In this document: positions 48,774 through 57,678 of the stretch, one piece after another
Position numbering within the stretch: the stretch's first letter is position 1
How the letters are laid out: every line of letters begins with the position of its first letter
Source: CAIYYO01 sp049299895
GTDB taxonomy: Archaea; Altiarchaeota; Altiarchaeia; IMC4; QMZM01
Length of the DNA: 64,000 bases
Direction of reading: 5' to 3'
Assembly (NCBI GenBank): GCA_049299895.1
Contig: JBAQYF010000004.1
Span: 1 to 64,000, forward strand
Notes under the pieces: model-generated
Database searches by the model: none
What the model saw: the letters and a program-made list of their open reading frames with translations, nothing else
What the model was told of the DNA's origin: nothing
Program-made: the position numbers and the translations under genes

Positions 48774-50123
48774 TTGAAAAACAAGGTAAAAGAGGAAATA
48801 GCGATATTCGGGAGCGTAGTCAAATGGGTGGCGCTGGCATCGTTCGTCGGGGTGATCGTCGGGATATCCACTTCGGTGTTCCTGTCGCTTTTAAATCTTG
48901 GAATATCGTTATCCGCAAATCAGCAATATTATTACACTCTTCTACCCGTGGCATTCTTTCTGAGCGCCGCCCTCGTAAAGTACCTTGCACCGGACGCAAA
49001 AGGCCACGGGACTGAGAAAGTAATCGAAGCAGTGAACAAATACTCCGGAAGGATAAAGGCAAGAGTAATACCGGTGAAGCTGTTATCTACTATAATAACT
49101 ATAGCCGCCGGAGGATCTGCAGGAAAAGAAGGGCCCGCAGCCCAGATAGGCGCCGGATTGTCATCGTCTTTTGCGGACATCATCCGGCTCAAAGAACACG
49201 ACCACAAGAAGCTTGTGATATGCGGCATATCCGCAGGGTTCGCCTCCGTATTCGGCACGCCCATCGCGGGAGCCATATTCGGAGTGGAAGTCCTGGTTGT
49301 CGGAGGCATCATGTATGAAGTTCTTCTCCCGTCTTTCGTTGCCGGCATAGTCGGATACCATACGGCCGCAAGCCTTGGAACTACGTTCCTGCAGCAGGAC
49401 ATCATCTTCAGCCAGGCATACGGTGGCAAGTTCCTTTTTGAAGTGATGCTTTCAGGGGTCTTTTTCGGCCTATGCTCGGTCCTGCTGATAGAAACAATAG
49501 GCCTCGGAGAAAGAGTCTCCGACAGGCTTAAACTCTGGGAACCGATGAAAGGGGTTGTCGGAGGCATATTCCTCGTATTCCTGACGCTCCTGGTCTCTGC
49601 GAAATACCTGGGCCTTGGAATCCCCCAGATCACTTCAGCTCTGCAGGGAGAAAAAATGATGTGGTACGATTTCGCGCTGAAGTCTTTGTATACGAGCATT
49701 ACTCTCAACTTCGGCGGGAGCGGGGGGATAATCACGCCCATATTTTTCATCGGATCAACCGCCGGAAATGTGTTCGCACAGTTCATGAGCCTGGATATCG
49801 CAACCTTTTCGGCTATAGGCCTTGTAAGCGTGCTTGCCGGAGCCGCAAATACGCCGATAGCGGCGAGCATAATGGCAGTAGAGCTGTTCGGACCGGAGAT
49901 AGGCCCGTACGCTGCTCTCGCATGCATCATAAGCTTTCTCATGACAGGCCACCGGAGCGTCTATCCATCGCAGACTCTGGCGGTCAGAAAGGCAGAATCA
50001 GTAACAGTGAAGCTCGGGAGGGACATAGAGGACGCCTGCCCCAAGACAGATATGAAAACAGGGGAGATAACAAGGTCGATACGGAAATTAGGCAGACTGG
50101 GCAAAAAAGACCGAAAACCGTAA
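48774..50123 (+). CDS. ClC-family chloride channel/antiporter
   Basis: 449 residues, TTG start at 48774, 10 nt after otsAB. The ClC selectivity motifs are GKEGPAAQIGAGL (near residue 119), GTPIAGAIFGVEVL (near 163) and GGSGGIITPIFFIGSTAG (near 312). Twelve or so helices. No C-terminal CBS domains, but a charged tail of about 40 residues. It moves chloride, possibly with protons, and so fits the osmotic cluster. Confidence 0.93.
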   Translation: MKNKVKEEIAIFGSVVKWVALASFVGVIVGISTSVFLSLLNLGISLSANQQYYYTLLPVAFFLSAALVKYLAPDAKGHGTEKVIEAVNKYSGRIKARVIPVKLLSTIITIAAGGSAGKEGPAAQIGAGLSSSFADIIRLKEHDHKKLVICGISAGFASVFGTPIAGAIFGVEVLVVGGIMYEVLLPSFVAGIVGYHTAASLGTTFLQQDIIFSQAYGGKFLFEVMLSGVFFGLCSVLLIETIGLGERVSDRLKLWEPMKGVVGGIFLVFLTLLVSAKYLGLGIPQITSALQGEKMMWYDFALKSLYTSITLNFGGSGGIITPIFFIGSTAGNVFAQFMSLDIATFSAIGLVSVLAGAANTPIAASIMAVELFGPEIGPYAALACIISFLMTGHRSVYPSQTLAVRKAESVTVKLGRDIEDACPKTDMKTGEITRSIRKLGRLGKKDRKP

Positions 50124-50136
50124 CTACCCGGTAAGA

Positions 50137-51063
50137 TCATCCGGTTTCTATTATGATCGCCGAAACAAGAAAGATCAGATATATCCCAAGCAGGAAAAAG
50201 CCTTCCCTTTTCCCAAGGCTTTTCCGATAGTGCATAAAGTAAACCAACACCGCATTCGTCAGGACCTGGAAGATTATCAGGTTGAGCAAAGGCCCGGGCC
50301 TTGCAACGGGAGACACCATCACAGCGCTTATACCCAATACCAGTGTCAGGTTGGTAAAACAACTTCCAAGGACATTTCCGATGGCGAGGTCGTAATGCTT
50401 TTTCTTAACAGCCGTCAGATTCACTGCAAGTTCCGGCAGGCTCGTTCCGAGGGCAAGCGTGGTTGCCGCTATGAAAATCTTTGATATCCCGAAAAATGAC
50501 GCGATCGTAACCGCTGAATCGACAGCGTAATTGGATCCGCCTATCAATAGCAGCACCCCGGCTGAAAACATAAATGCGCTTATTACTGCTTTTCTGGGCC
50601 TTACTCTCTCATTCCCGTCCGCGCTGACCCTGTCATGCAGCATATAATACGCATAAACCATGAAGACCGCAAGGAGGAGAACACCCAAAAACCTTCCGAG
50701 GTTCAGGTAGATAAAAAGAGGGATAATAGAGGTCGCAGCCAGCATATTCCTATAAGTTTTCCTGTCTTTGCATGGGATGTTTATAGTGGATAAAAGAAGA
50801 GTCAGCCCGAGTACTACGGCTATGTCGGCTATGTTGGACCCTATCAGAGTCCCCAGGGATATTGCAGGCTCATTATCCAATGAGGCTATTACGCAGACTA
50901 CGAGTTCGGGAAGGGAGGTCGCGACCGAGAGAACCAGAAAACCCAAAGCCGCTTCACTTATCCTAAAGAACCTGGCAAGGTTCAGGGAACTGTCTATAAC
51001 AATCTGGGCAGATTTCCCCACCACCAAGACCGACAGCAAAAGAATCAAAAAAGTCTCTATCAT
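50137..51063 (-). CDS. Calcium/cation antiporter (CaCA, YrbG-like)
   Basis: 308 residues from ATG 51063. Two homologous halves each hold an alpha repeat: SVATSLPELVVCVIASL with GTLIGSNIADIAVVLG, and GTSLPELAVNLTAV with NVLGSCFTNLTLVLG. These are the Na+(K+)/Ca2+ exchanger signatures. The longer frame to 51225 is rejected because it overlaps the divergent antiporter gene. Ca2+ or Na+ specificity is unknown. Convergent with ClC. Confidence 0.9.
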   Translation of the reverse strand: MIETFLILLLSVLVVGKSAQIVIDSSLNLARFFRISEAALGFLVLSVATSLPELVVCVIASLDNEPAISLGTLIGSNIADIAVVLGLTLLLSTINIPCKDRKTYRNMLAATSIIPLFIYLNLGRFLGVLLLAVFMVYAYYMLHDRVSADGNERVRPRKAVISAFMFSAGVLLLIGGSNYAVDSAVTIASFFGISKIFIAATTLALGTSLPELAVNLTAVKKKHYDLAIGNVLGSCFTNLTLVLGISAVMVSPVARPGPLLNLIIFQVLTNAVLVYFMHYRKSLGKREGFFLLGIYLIFLVSAIIIETG

Positions 51064-51103
51064 TTTATAGTCATTACTAATAAAGATTAATATATACCTA
51101 ACG

Positions 51104-52351
51104 ATGATACCCGTAGATGTATTTTTCCTGGCGGCAGGGCTTGTAATATTTCTGGGATTCTTTAGCCTGCGGTTCTTTGAAAAAACGAAGATACCGGACA
51201 TCCTTTTACTCATGCTGACCGGCATTCTAATCGCGAACTATGGCCTCTCCCTGGTTGACCGGAGCATCTTCATCACATTCGCCCCATACTTCGGCGCACT
51301 GGCCCTGATGATGATCCTCTTTGAAGGCGGGATCGACCTGAAATTCAACAGGGTCGTAAGAGAGCTTCCGAGGGCAACTTTCTTCACCCTGGCAGGATTC
51401 GCGCTAAGCTCTCTTATGATCATGATTTTGATGATGTCGGTGTTCGGCTGGAATCCCCTGCAGGCGCTGCTTTTGGGCTCAGTGCTCGGAGGTACGAGTT
51501 CGGCGATCGTAGTATCCCTGGTGTCGAAACTTTATCTCGATGACTGCTACAAGATTATGCTGGCCCTTGAGTCCACCATCACCGACGCCCTATGCATAAT
51601 TACTGCGTTAACTATTGTCGGCGTCCTGGTCTCGGGGTCTGCAGATCTAAGAGACCTTGCCAACGGCCTTTTCAGCGCATTCACGATCGCTGCATTCGCA
51701 TCATTCATCATGGGGATCCTGTGGATCAAGGTCTTGTCCAGGTTTCACAAGATGCCGTTCGGATACCTTCTGACAGTCGGAGTGATATTCGTGCTTTACT
51801 CTGTTACAGAGTACTCAAAAGGCAGCGGCGCGATAGCCGCGTTCGTCTTTGGCCTGATCCTGGGCAATTCGTCGGAAATAGCAAAGACCCTGAGGATTGA
51901 CTCGAACTTCACACTGGACGAAAGCATCAAATCATTTCACGAGGAGGCTTCGTTTTTCATCCGCACGTTCTTTTTCGTATACTTGGGCATGTTGTTCGAC
52001 CCCAATATACTCAATGATTCAGTGATCGCAAAATCGCTCCTAGTCCTGATAGCCCTGTTCGCCGCAAGATACGTGCCTGTCTTTTTCATTATGCGCAAGG
52101 CGGAAAACGGCAACAATTCAAGGACCCTGATCGCAACAATGATGCCGAGGGGACTTGCAGCGGCAGTTCTTGCAACCGACCCGCGCATAAGCCAGGTCAC
52201 GCCAGCAGGCTTTACTGACATAGTCATCCTCATAATAATATCAACAAACATTATTGCCACCGTCGGCGGTTTTATCCACGAGCAGAGACACAATAAGATC
52301 GAAAAGGAAAAAGCTGACTGCACGAAATATGAAGTATTGGAGCGTAAGTGA
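51104..52351 (+). CDS. CPA1-type cation/proton antiporter
   Basis: 415 residues with about 12 helices. LLMLTGILIANYGL, then MMILFEGGIDLKFNRV, LGGTSSAIVVSLVSKL and the ion-site helix LALESTITDALCIITALT (Thr-Asp in place of Asn/Asp-Asp) are typical of NhaP/CPA1-like exchangers, with GTSSAI resembling Kef. C-terminal soluble tail of 25 residues. Probably exports Na+ or K+ in exchange for protons. TATAAAGATTAATATATACC upstream contains a TATA box about 25 nt before the ATG. Complete. Confidence 0.88.
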   Translation: MIPVDVFFLAAGLVIFLGFFSLRFFEKTKIPDILLLMLTGILIANYGLSLVDRSIFITFAPYFGALALMMILFEGGIDLKFNRVVRELPRATFFTLAGFALSSLMIMILMMSVFGWNPLQALLLGSVLGGTSSAIVVSLVSKLYLDDCYKIMLALESTITDALCIITALTIVGVLVSGSADLRDLANGLFSAFTIAAFASFIMGILWIKVLSRFHKMPFGYLLTVGVIFVLYSVTEYSKGSGAIAAFVFGLILGNSSEIAKTLRIDSNFTLDESIKSFHEEASFFIRTFFFVYLGMLFDPNILNDSVIAKSLLVLIALFAARYVPVFFIMRKAENGNNSRTLIATMMPRGLAAAVLATDPRISQVTPAGFTDIVILIIISTNIIATVGGFIHEQRHNKIEKEKADCTKYEVLERK

Positions 52352-52389
52352 ATCTTACTGAATTATAAATAAAAAAGAAAAGGATAGTA

Positions 52390-54000
52390 TCAGACTCCCT
52401 TAAAGCACTTGTCCAGATGTTTCTGCCCGGGCGGCGAGGACATAAGGGACACTGCCACAAGCACTATCACTGATACGGGCAATGCCACCACTATCGGATC
52501 GACCACCGTCAGAGGGATGCCCCACAGCTTGTCCACGATCGTATCCTTATCAGTCAATGCTTTTGCGATCCCAAGCGGCTTGGACTCGGCTGCGTGGACG
52601 AACACCATCCAGAACAGGCTGAGCAGCGTGCCGACAAGAACGCTTGCTATCGCTCCGTCCTTTGTCGCCCGCTTCCAGAACAATGCGGCCGTATACATCG
52701 GCAGGAAGGCTGCTGCGCATATCCCGAAGAATATCGCGGTGCCTCTTGCTATCGTCCCGTCGGCAGGGTTGAAAGAGAGCATCACTGCCATTATAATCGC
52801 CGCAATCACTCCGAGGCGCGTGACTATCATGGTGCTCTTGCTCTTCCCCCTGAGGGTTTCATATATGTCTCTTCCGAGGGCCGTCCCCTGAGTGTGTATC
52901 TGAGAGCTCAGCGTGGACATAGCGGCTGCAAGAAGCGTCAGCAGGAAGAGATAGACGAACCACTCCTGATTTAAACTCTTCATAAGGCTGTTTATATAGA
53001 TAGGCATTATCGTGTCAGAGTTTCCTTTTTCCGCGATCTCCACCGACAGCTTGCCCTCAGTGTTCATGAAATAGACGTTTGACAGGGCTCCGACGGTAAA
53101 GGCAACGCCGGTCATCATCAGGATAAAGAATCCCCCGACGGGTACCGCCCGGTTCAACTCCTTGTTGGATTTGACTGTCATGAACCTCACCGCAAGCTGC
53201 GGCACGGCAAGCACCCCGATCCCCACCCCGAGGACGATGCTCGAGACAAGCGTCCACCACCAGACGCTGTTGAAAACAGGCATCGACGTCCAACCGGTCA
53301 TACCTGCGCCTTTTAGGGCGACCGGTACCTTGCCTGCGAGGTCGGTCAACGCCTGATGCGAAGCGGTAACGCCCCCCAACGTCGAATAAGTAGCTGCCAA
53401 CAGGAATATCATGCCCACCAGCATTATGACCGCCTGGAACGCGTCTGTATACATGACGCCCTTCAGCCCGCCCATGACAACGTATGCCGCAGTGATCACG
53501 GAAAAGATGAGCAAAGCGACGTTGTAGTCCATCGCGAACGTCGTTGTCAGGAACCATGCTCCCCCGATCAGGACCGCCGCCGCGTATACAGGCATGCCGA
53601 GGAATATTATCAGACCGCAGGCAACCTGCAGGAATTTGCTGTCGAACCTCTTCGACATGATCTCAGGGAACGTCATCGCGCCCAGGTTATGGCCGATCTT
53701 CCTCGTCCGCTTCCCATAGAACACGAATGCTATGAATATCCCGAGGAAAATGTTAAAAAATGTAAGCCACAAAAGACCCATACCGAACTTGCCGGCAGTG
53801 CCGCCGAAACCTACGATCGCGGACGTCGAGATGAAAGTCGCCCCGTAGCTCAGGGCCATTATGTAGGGATGGACCTTCCTTCCGGCCACCATATAGTCTT
53901 CGGTGTTCTTGGTGCTCTTCCATCCCTTGTATCCCAGATAGACGGTGACAAGAAGATACAACAATACGATTATCGTTAAAGCTGCGAGATCAGTTGCCAT
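52390..54000 (-). CDS. Sodium:solute symporter (SSS family)
   Basis: 536 residues with about 13 helices. GWKSTKNTEDYMVAGRKVHP opens the protein, SYGATFISTSAIVGFGGTAG is the first Na+-site motif, and GGLKGVMYTDAFQAVIMLVG is the family signature near residue 177. The substrate (proline, acetate, pantothenate, urea or other) cannot be read from sequence. The gene directly follows, without spacing, a 67-residue single-helix gene that is a known type of SSS partner. Confidence 0.9.
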   Translation of the reverse strand: MATDLAALTIIVLLYLLVTVYLGYKGWKSTKNTEDYMVAGRKVHPYIMALSYGATFISTSAIVGFGGTAGKFGMGLLWLTFFNIFLGIFIAFVFYGKRTRKIGHNLGAMTFPEIMSKRFDSKFLQVACGLIIFLGMPVYAAAVLIGGAWFLTTTFAMDYNVALLIFSVITAAYVVMGGLKGVMYTDAFQAVIMLVGMIFLLAATYSTLGGVTASHQALTDLAGKVPVALKGAGMTGWTSMPVFNSVWWWTLVSSIVLGVGIGVLAVPQLAVRFMTVKSNKELNRAVPVGGFFILMMTGVAFTVGALSNVYFMNTEGKLSVEIAEKGNSDTIMPIYINSLMKSLNQEWFVYLFLLTLLAAAMSTLSSQIHTQGTALGRDIYETLRGKSKSTMIVTRLGVIAAIIMAVMLSFNPADGTIARGTAIFFGICAAAFLPMYTAALFWKRATKDGAIASVLVGTLLSLFWMVFVHAAESKPLGIAKALTDKDTIVDKLWGIPLTVVDPIVVALPVSVIVLVAVSLMSSPPGQKHLDKCFKGV

Positions 54001-54204
54001 CTAAAGCACCTCTCCAAACTCGTCCTTTTCCATTGCCTCTTCTTTCTTTTCCCAGCGCAATTCTTCAGCAATCTGCGCAGCTTCATTCTCGTCTCCCTTG
54101 TTCCAGTACATCAGTCCGTAAACAATGCACAAAAGCGTGCTTAAAATGCACAGGACATATGCACCCCATATCATTGGATCGTCTATTCCTAATACGCTCA
54201 TCAT
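54001..54204 (-). CDS. Symporter small accessory protein
   Basis: 67 residues: MMSVLGIDDPMIWGAYVLCI, a single membrane helix (GAYVLCILSTLLCIVYGLMY), and a charged tail EELRWEKKEEAMEKDEFGEV. This is the small one-helix protein often encoded immediately upstream of SSS symporters (symporter small accessory protein). Its stop codon abuts the symporter ATG, so the two are translationally coupled. Its C-terminal acidic-basic tail is cytosolic. It may aid assembly or regulation of the transporter. Confidence 0.85.
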   Translation of the reverse strand: MMSVLGIDDPMIWGAYVLCILSTLLCIVYGLMYWNKGDENEAAQIAEELRWEKKEEAMEKDEFGEVL

Positions 54205-54323
54205 AACCCCTCAATTTGAGAAATAGCATAAACCTTGGTTAGGTATAGGAAAGAGATTTAAAAAGACAGAGGATAAACGGTCCAATGAACAGAGAAAAAG
54301 AAAAGAATAAGAAAATAGAAAAG

Positions 54324-55115
54324 TTATTTGTGTTTCTCTTTCAGGTAAACGCACTTCTCAAGAGGCGCCTCCCCGTCCAAGTATGACCGGATAAAGTCGT
54401 TGCACGACTTAAATCCACATGCCCCACAGTTCAGGTTTGGTACCATCCCCTTGATCTCCTTCCCTCTGACGAAACGGTCATGCGTCGCCTTCTCTTCAAG
54501 AGTCCTGTTCCCGTAGCAGAAGCCGCATATGCTTGAAGGCATCGTGTTCCTGAGCACAGGGTGACCTGAGGGCTCTTTCATATTCCTTATGGCTTCGGCT
54601 ATGTCTATCGCGCCTTCGCCCGTAAGACCGTTGGTCTCGACGATCCTCGCATTAGGATTCATGTCCGCGACCGCAAGACGGAATATCTCCCTCTCAGCCT
54701 GCGAGATAAGGTCTCCCTTGTTTATGGCGACAACGTCTGCCTGCGTCAGTATCGGCCCGTAGCTCATCGGCTTCCCCGTGGTTATGTCCAGGACGCTCAC
54801 CCCGAGACTGTCCTTTATGTAAGGCGAGCACCGAAGACACAGACCGGCCGTTTCCACGAGGATAAGGTCCTTGTCCTTGTGTTTCTTCAAGACCCTGGGA
54901 AGTTCCAGCGCGTAATAGTGGTCAGGGCACAAGTCTCCCGCTATCAATTTCTCCGCGCTGACCCCGTACCTTTTCGCGATCAATTCGTCGTCGTCCGTCT
55001 GCAGGACCTCGAACTTCGCATAGTGCATGTTCAGGTCTTTCAGTTCCTCGATCACATGCTTTATCAAAGACGTCTTCCCGCTTCCCGGGACCCCTGCGAA
55101 TACTGCGTATCTCAT
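54324..55115 (-). CDS. HypB/CobW-like GTPase with C-terminal Fe-S motif
   Basis: 263 residues. P-loop VFAGVPGSGKTSLIKHV is at residues ~4-20; TAGLCLRCSP and VAINKGDL are the switch and NKxD guanine motifs; the layout is that of SIMIBI GTPases (HypB, UreG, CobW). The C terminus has ICGFCYGNRTLEE and NCGACGFKSCNDFIRSY, then EKCVYL: C-x2-C-x4-C-x(16)-C, the [4Fe-4S]-domain spacing seen in corrinoid and CODH/ACS-linked proteins. Start 55115 overlaps the ABC-type gene (ATGA). This suggests a metal-cofactor insertion pair, but which metalloprotein it serves is unknown. Confidence 0.8.
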   Translation of the reverse strand: MRYAVFAGVPGSGKTSLIKHVIEELKDLNMHYAKFEVLQTDDDELIAKRYGVSAEKLIAGDLCPDHYYALELPRVLKKHKDKDLILVETAGLCLRCSPYIKDSLGVSVLDITTGKPMSYGPILTQADVVAINKGDLISQAEREIFRLAVADMNPNARIVETNGLTGEGAIDIAEAIRNMKEPSGHPVLRNTMPSSICGFCYGNRTLEEKATHDRFVRGKEIKGMVPNLNCGACGFKSCNDFIRSYLDGEAPLEKCVYLKEKHK

Positions 55116-55918
55116 TTTTTCACCTGCATCGGAGCGCATATCAATTTCAATTCTTCCACGCGCTTGCCGTTCCTTATGTCGTCCCTCACCTCTAGGAGGT
55201 ACTTCTCTATCCAGGAAAAGTAGTGCGCAATCCCCCTCTCCTGGACGCTCGTATGAATCAAGTCGCTTATCGCGCCCTTCTTCAGGACGATTCTCTTGTC
55301 CGTGTTCAGCGCAAGGCGCGGATCGTGCGTCACCAGGAATACTATTTTCTCGTGCGAACACAGTATCTCAAGCGCCTTTTCCTTGTTTATGCCCGCACTC
55401 TCTATCTCGTCCACGAGAACTATCGGCGAATTGCTGACGTATGCGACGTCTGCCGCCATCAGGGCCCTTGACTGCCCGCCGGACAGAGACAACAGGTTCA
55501 TCTCCTCATTGATCGCTTCCCCGGTTATCTGGTTCGCATCCCCGATGATCTTTTCTATCAGCGCCTCTCCTCCTGTTATCCCTCTTGCGCGTATGTGCAT
55601 CTCAAGGAACTCTCCGACGGACGCGTCCGTGAGGAACTTCATGTTCTGCGTGATGTATCCAATGATCTTGTTCTTCGGGTCGTGGCGCAGTTTCTCCGGA
55701 GCCTCCTCGCCGTTTATGAGAACTCTTCTCTTGCTCTTCGTCTCGCCCTTCGCCAGCCTCTCGATGTCGTAGAGGAGCTGCGACTTGCCTGCTCCCGTTT
55801 GCCCCACTATTCCTATCCTCTCGCCCGCCGATATCTCGACTTTTTCCACGGGTTCCGGATTTCCTTTCTTGTCCGTGCCACCCAATATGGTGATCTTCTT
55901 TATGTGCGGCTGTTCCAT
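55112..55918 (-). CDS. Soluble ABC-type ATPase paired with a HypB-like GTPase
   Basis: 268 residues. Walker A GIVGQTGAGKSQLLYDI near residue 38, signature LSLSGGQSRALMAADVAY near 145, Walker B SPIVLVDEIESAGINKEKAL near 165, and LVTHDPRLALNTDKRIVL with the switch histidine. No membrane partner is encoded nearby, and the Walker B has D-E-I-E rather than D-E-P-T, so it is probably a soluble ABC ATPase. It is coupled by overlap with the HypB-like GTPase. The pair probably works in metal-cofactor maturation (inferred). Confidence 0.8.
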   Translation of the reverse strand: MEQPHIKKITILGGTDKKGNPEPVEKVEISAGERIGIVGQTGAGKSQLLYDIERLAKGETKSKRRVLINGEEAPEKLRHDPKNKIIGYITQNMKFLTDASVGEFLEMHIRARGITGGEALIEKIIGDANQITGEAINEEMNLLSLSGGQSRALMAADVAYVSNSPIVLVDEIESAGINKEKALEILCSHEKIVFLVTHDPRLALNTDKRIVLKKGAISDLIHTSVQERGIAHYFSWIEKYLLEVRDDIRNGKRVEELKLICAPMQVKK

Positions 55919-55930
55919 TTTTCATAATTT

Positions 55931-55990
55931 GCCCACTTGGGCATAATATTATGGGACCCCATGTTTAAAAACTATCATGATTAATCATGA
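55931..55990 (-). promoter_or_regulatory. Palindrome cluster upstream of the ABC/GTPase operon
   Basis: GCCCACTTGGGC (55931-55942), CATAATATTATG (about 55942-55953) and the perfect 16-mer TCATGATTAATCATGA (55975-55990) lie in front of the minus-strand operon. The middle palindrome overlaps a TATA-like ATAATATTATG about 25 nt above the start at 55918. Such spacing suits one or two operators; the regulator is unknown. Confidence 0.55.
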
Positions 55991-56114
55991 ACAATTACTG
56001 AATTAAATATCTGTTTTTTTTGATAGCAATTAGGCCATTTGGACTGAGAGACACGGTTATCGAGCTTCAAAATGAGTTAGGCAGTCCTGCGGGATCGAGA
56101 AACAGACCGGGCAT

Positions 56115-56918
56115 TTAGCGTTTTCTGAACAACAGTGCCGCAAAAAAAGCAGCCACGAGCACCATTACTATCGCGCCTCCGGCCGCCAGGTTGAAATAAA
56201 AAGCGGATATCAGACCGAGTATTACTGCAGCGATCGCAAAGACTATTGCACCGAGCATGGTTTTCTTGAAGCTTTTGAATAGCAGCAGCGCGGTTGAGGC
56301 GGGTATTACTATCAGGGACGAGACCAGCAGTATGCCTACTATCTGCATTGAAAGAACGACTATGACCGAAGTTAGTACGACAAGCAGGGTGTCGAGTTTT
56401 TCCACCGGAAGGCCTGATGCTCTGGCAGAGTTTTCATCGAATGTGATGTAAAACAGTTCTTTGTAGAACAGGAAAACCGTTGAGAGCACCCCTAAGCCCA
56501 ATATGGAAATAATTATTATATCCTGCCCGCGGACGGCGAGTATGCTTCCGAACAGGTATGAATACAGGTCTGCGTTGAAGCCGCGGGAGAGGCTTATGAG
56601 TAGGACTCCCAGGGCCAATCCAAAGGAAAATAATATCGCGATCGCCGAGTCTCCGTAAACCTTTTTCTGTTTCAGCTTCTGTATCCCGAATGCCCCGATC
56701 ACGGAGAAAACAAGAGCTGAGATGATCGGATTGACTCCGAAAAGCATGCCTGCGGCTACGCCTCCGAAGGATATGTGGGAGAGGCCGTCTCCCAGCATTG
56801 CCATTCTGCGCAGAACAAGGAACAGTCCGATAACCCCGCAGAGGAGGGCTATGAGTATTCCTGCGATGAATGCGCGCTGCATGAATCCGTACTGCAAAAA
56901 GTCAAGCATAATTGTCAC
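56115..56918 (-). CDS. znuB: Metal ABC transporter permease (ZnuB/MntB-like)
   Basis: 267 residues, an ABC-3 family permease of about eight helices. FMQRAFIAGILIALLCGVIGLFLVLRRMAMLGDGLSH is split across the start and contains the conserved RRMAMLGDGLSH loop; GDSAIAILFSFGLALG and the coupling segment also match. It forms the membrane channel of the Zn2+/Mn2+ importer with the next two genes, and its start is directly before the ATPase stop. The metal is not evident from the permease. Confidence 0.92.
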   Translation of the reverse strand: MTIMLDFLQYGFMQRAFIAGILIALLCGVIGLFLVLRRMAMLGDGLSHISFGGVAAGMLFGVNPIISALVFSVIGAFGIQKLKQKKVYGDSAIAILFSFGLALGVLLISLSRGFNADLYSYLFGSILAVRGQDIIIISILGLGVLSTVFLFYKELFYITFDENSARASGLPVEKLDTLLVVLTSVIVVLSMQIVGILLVSSLIVIPASTALLLFKSFKKTMLGAIVFAIAAVILGLISAFYFNLAAGGAIVMVLVAAFFAALLFRKR

Positions 56919-57668
56919 CTAATCGTGATGGTGGGGAACTAAGTTAAGGTCTTTCGGATAAGCGCATGACAGGTCTGCCTCGCTGATGCCCCGGGAGGTG
57001 TCATGCACGGCGACGTTGACGTTCACGCATGCAAGCTTTGTAAGGCTTTTTGTCACCATCGAAACGTCGTGCGAGACCAATATTATCGTCAGGCCCATTT
57101 CCTTGTTCAGATACTTTAACAGGTCATAGAATCTGTGCTGCGAATTCATATCGACTCCCGTGAACGGCTCGTCTAGTATCAGGATCTCCGGCTCTGCGGC
57201 AAGCGCGCGCGCAATGAAAACGCGCTGCTTTTGCCCTCCTGAAAGGTCGCCTATGCGTTTATTTCGCAGGCCGCCCATTTCTACTGTCTCAAGAGCCTTG
57301 TCTACTATTGCATGATCCTGTTTGGTCGGCTGCCTCATCAGGCCTATTTTTGAGAACCTGCCAGTGCTTGCGACCTCAAAGACGGTTGCGGGAAAATTTT
57401 GGTCGAAATTGCTTGCCAGTTGCGGGACATAGCCTATTCTTTGCAGTTCGCTTGCATTCCCGGGTTTTTTACCGTAGAGCAAAACCCGGCCTGAATCAGG
57501 GGTTAAAAAGCCGAGGATAAGTTTTATTATGGTCGTTTTACCTCCCCCGTTCGGCCCGATGATGCCAAAAAAATCCTTTTCAGTTATCCCGAATGATGCT
57601 TTGTCGAGCACTAACTGCGTTCCGTACCGAAACGAAACCTTGTCGAATTCTATGACCTTAGAGTTCAT
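56919..57668 (-). CDS. znuC: Metal ABC transporter ATPase (ZnuC/MntA-like)
   Basis: 249 residues. Walker A IIGPNGGGKTTIIKLIL near residue 36, signature DLSGGQKQRVFIARAL near 138, Walker B ILILDEPFTGVD near 160, and the C-terminal SHDVSM. It powers the metal importer. It directly abuts the permease gene and follows the binding-protein gene by 10 nt, so all three form one operon. The C terminus ends NLVPHHHD, a short His cluster that could sense metal. Confidence 0.93.
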   Translation of the reverse strand: MNSKVIEFDKVSFRYGTQLVLDKASFGITEKDFFGIIGPNGGGKTTIIKLILGFLTPDSGRVLLYGKKPGNASELQRIGYVPQLASNFDQNFPATVFEVASTGRFSKIGLMRQPTKQDHAIVDKALETVEMGGLRNKRIGDLSGGQKQRVFIARALAAEPEILILDEPFTGVDMNSQHRFYDLLKYLNKEMGLTIILVSHDVSMVTKSLTKLACVNVNVAVHDTSRGISEADLSCAYPKDLNLVPHHHD

Positions 57669-57678
57669 AAAAAAATTC

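Noticed and set aside
56020..56118. Possible 32-residue frame ending inside the znuB stop region
   Set aside because: It has a TTG start, no ribosome site and no recognisable motif; it may be a remnant but cannot be supported.
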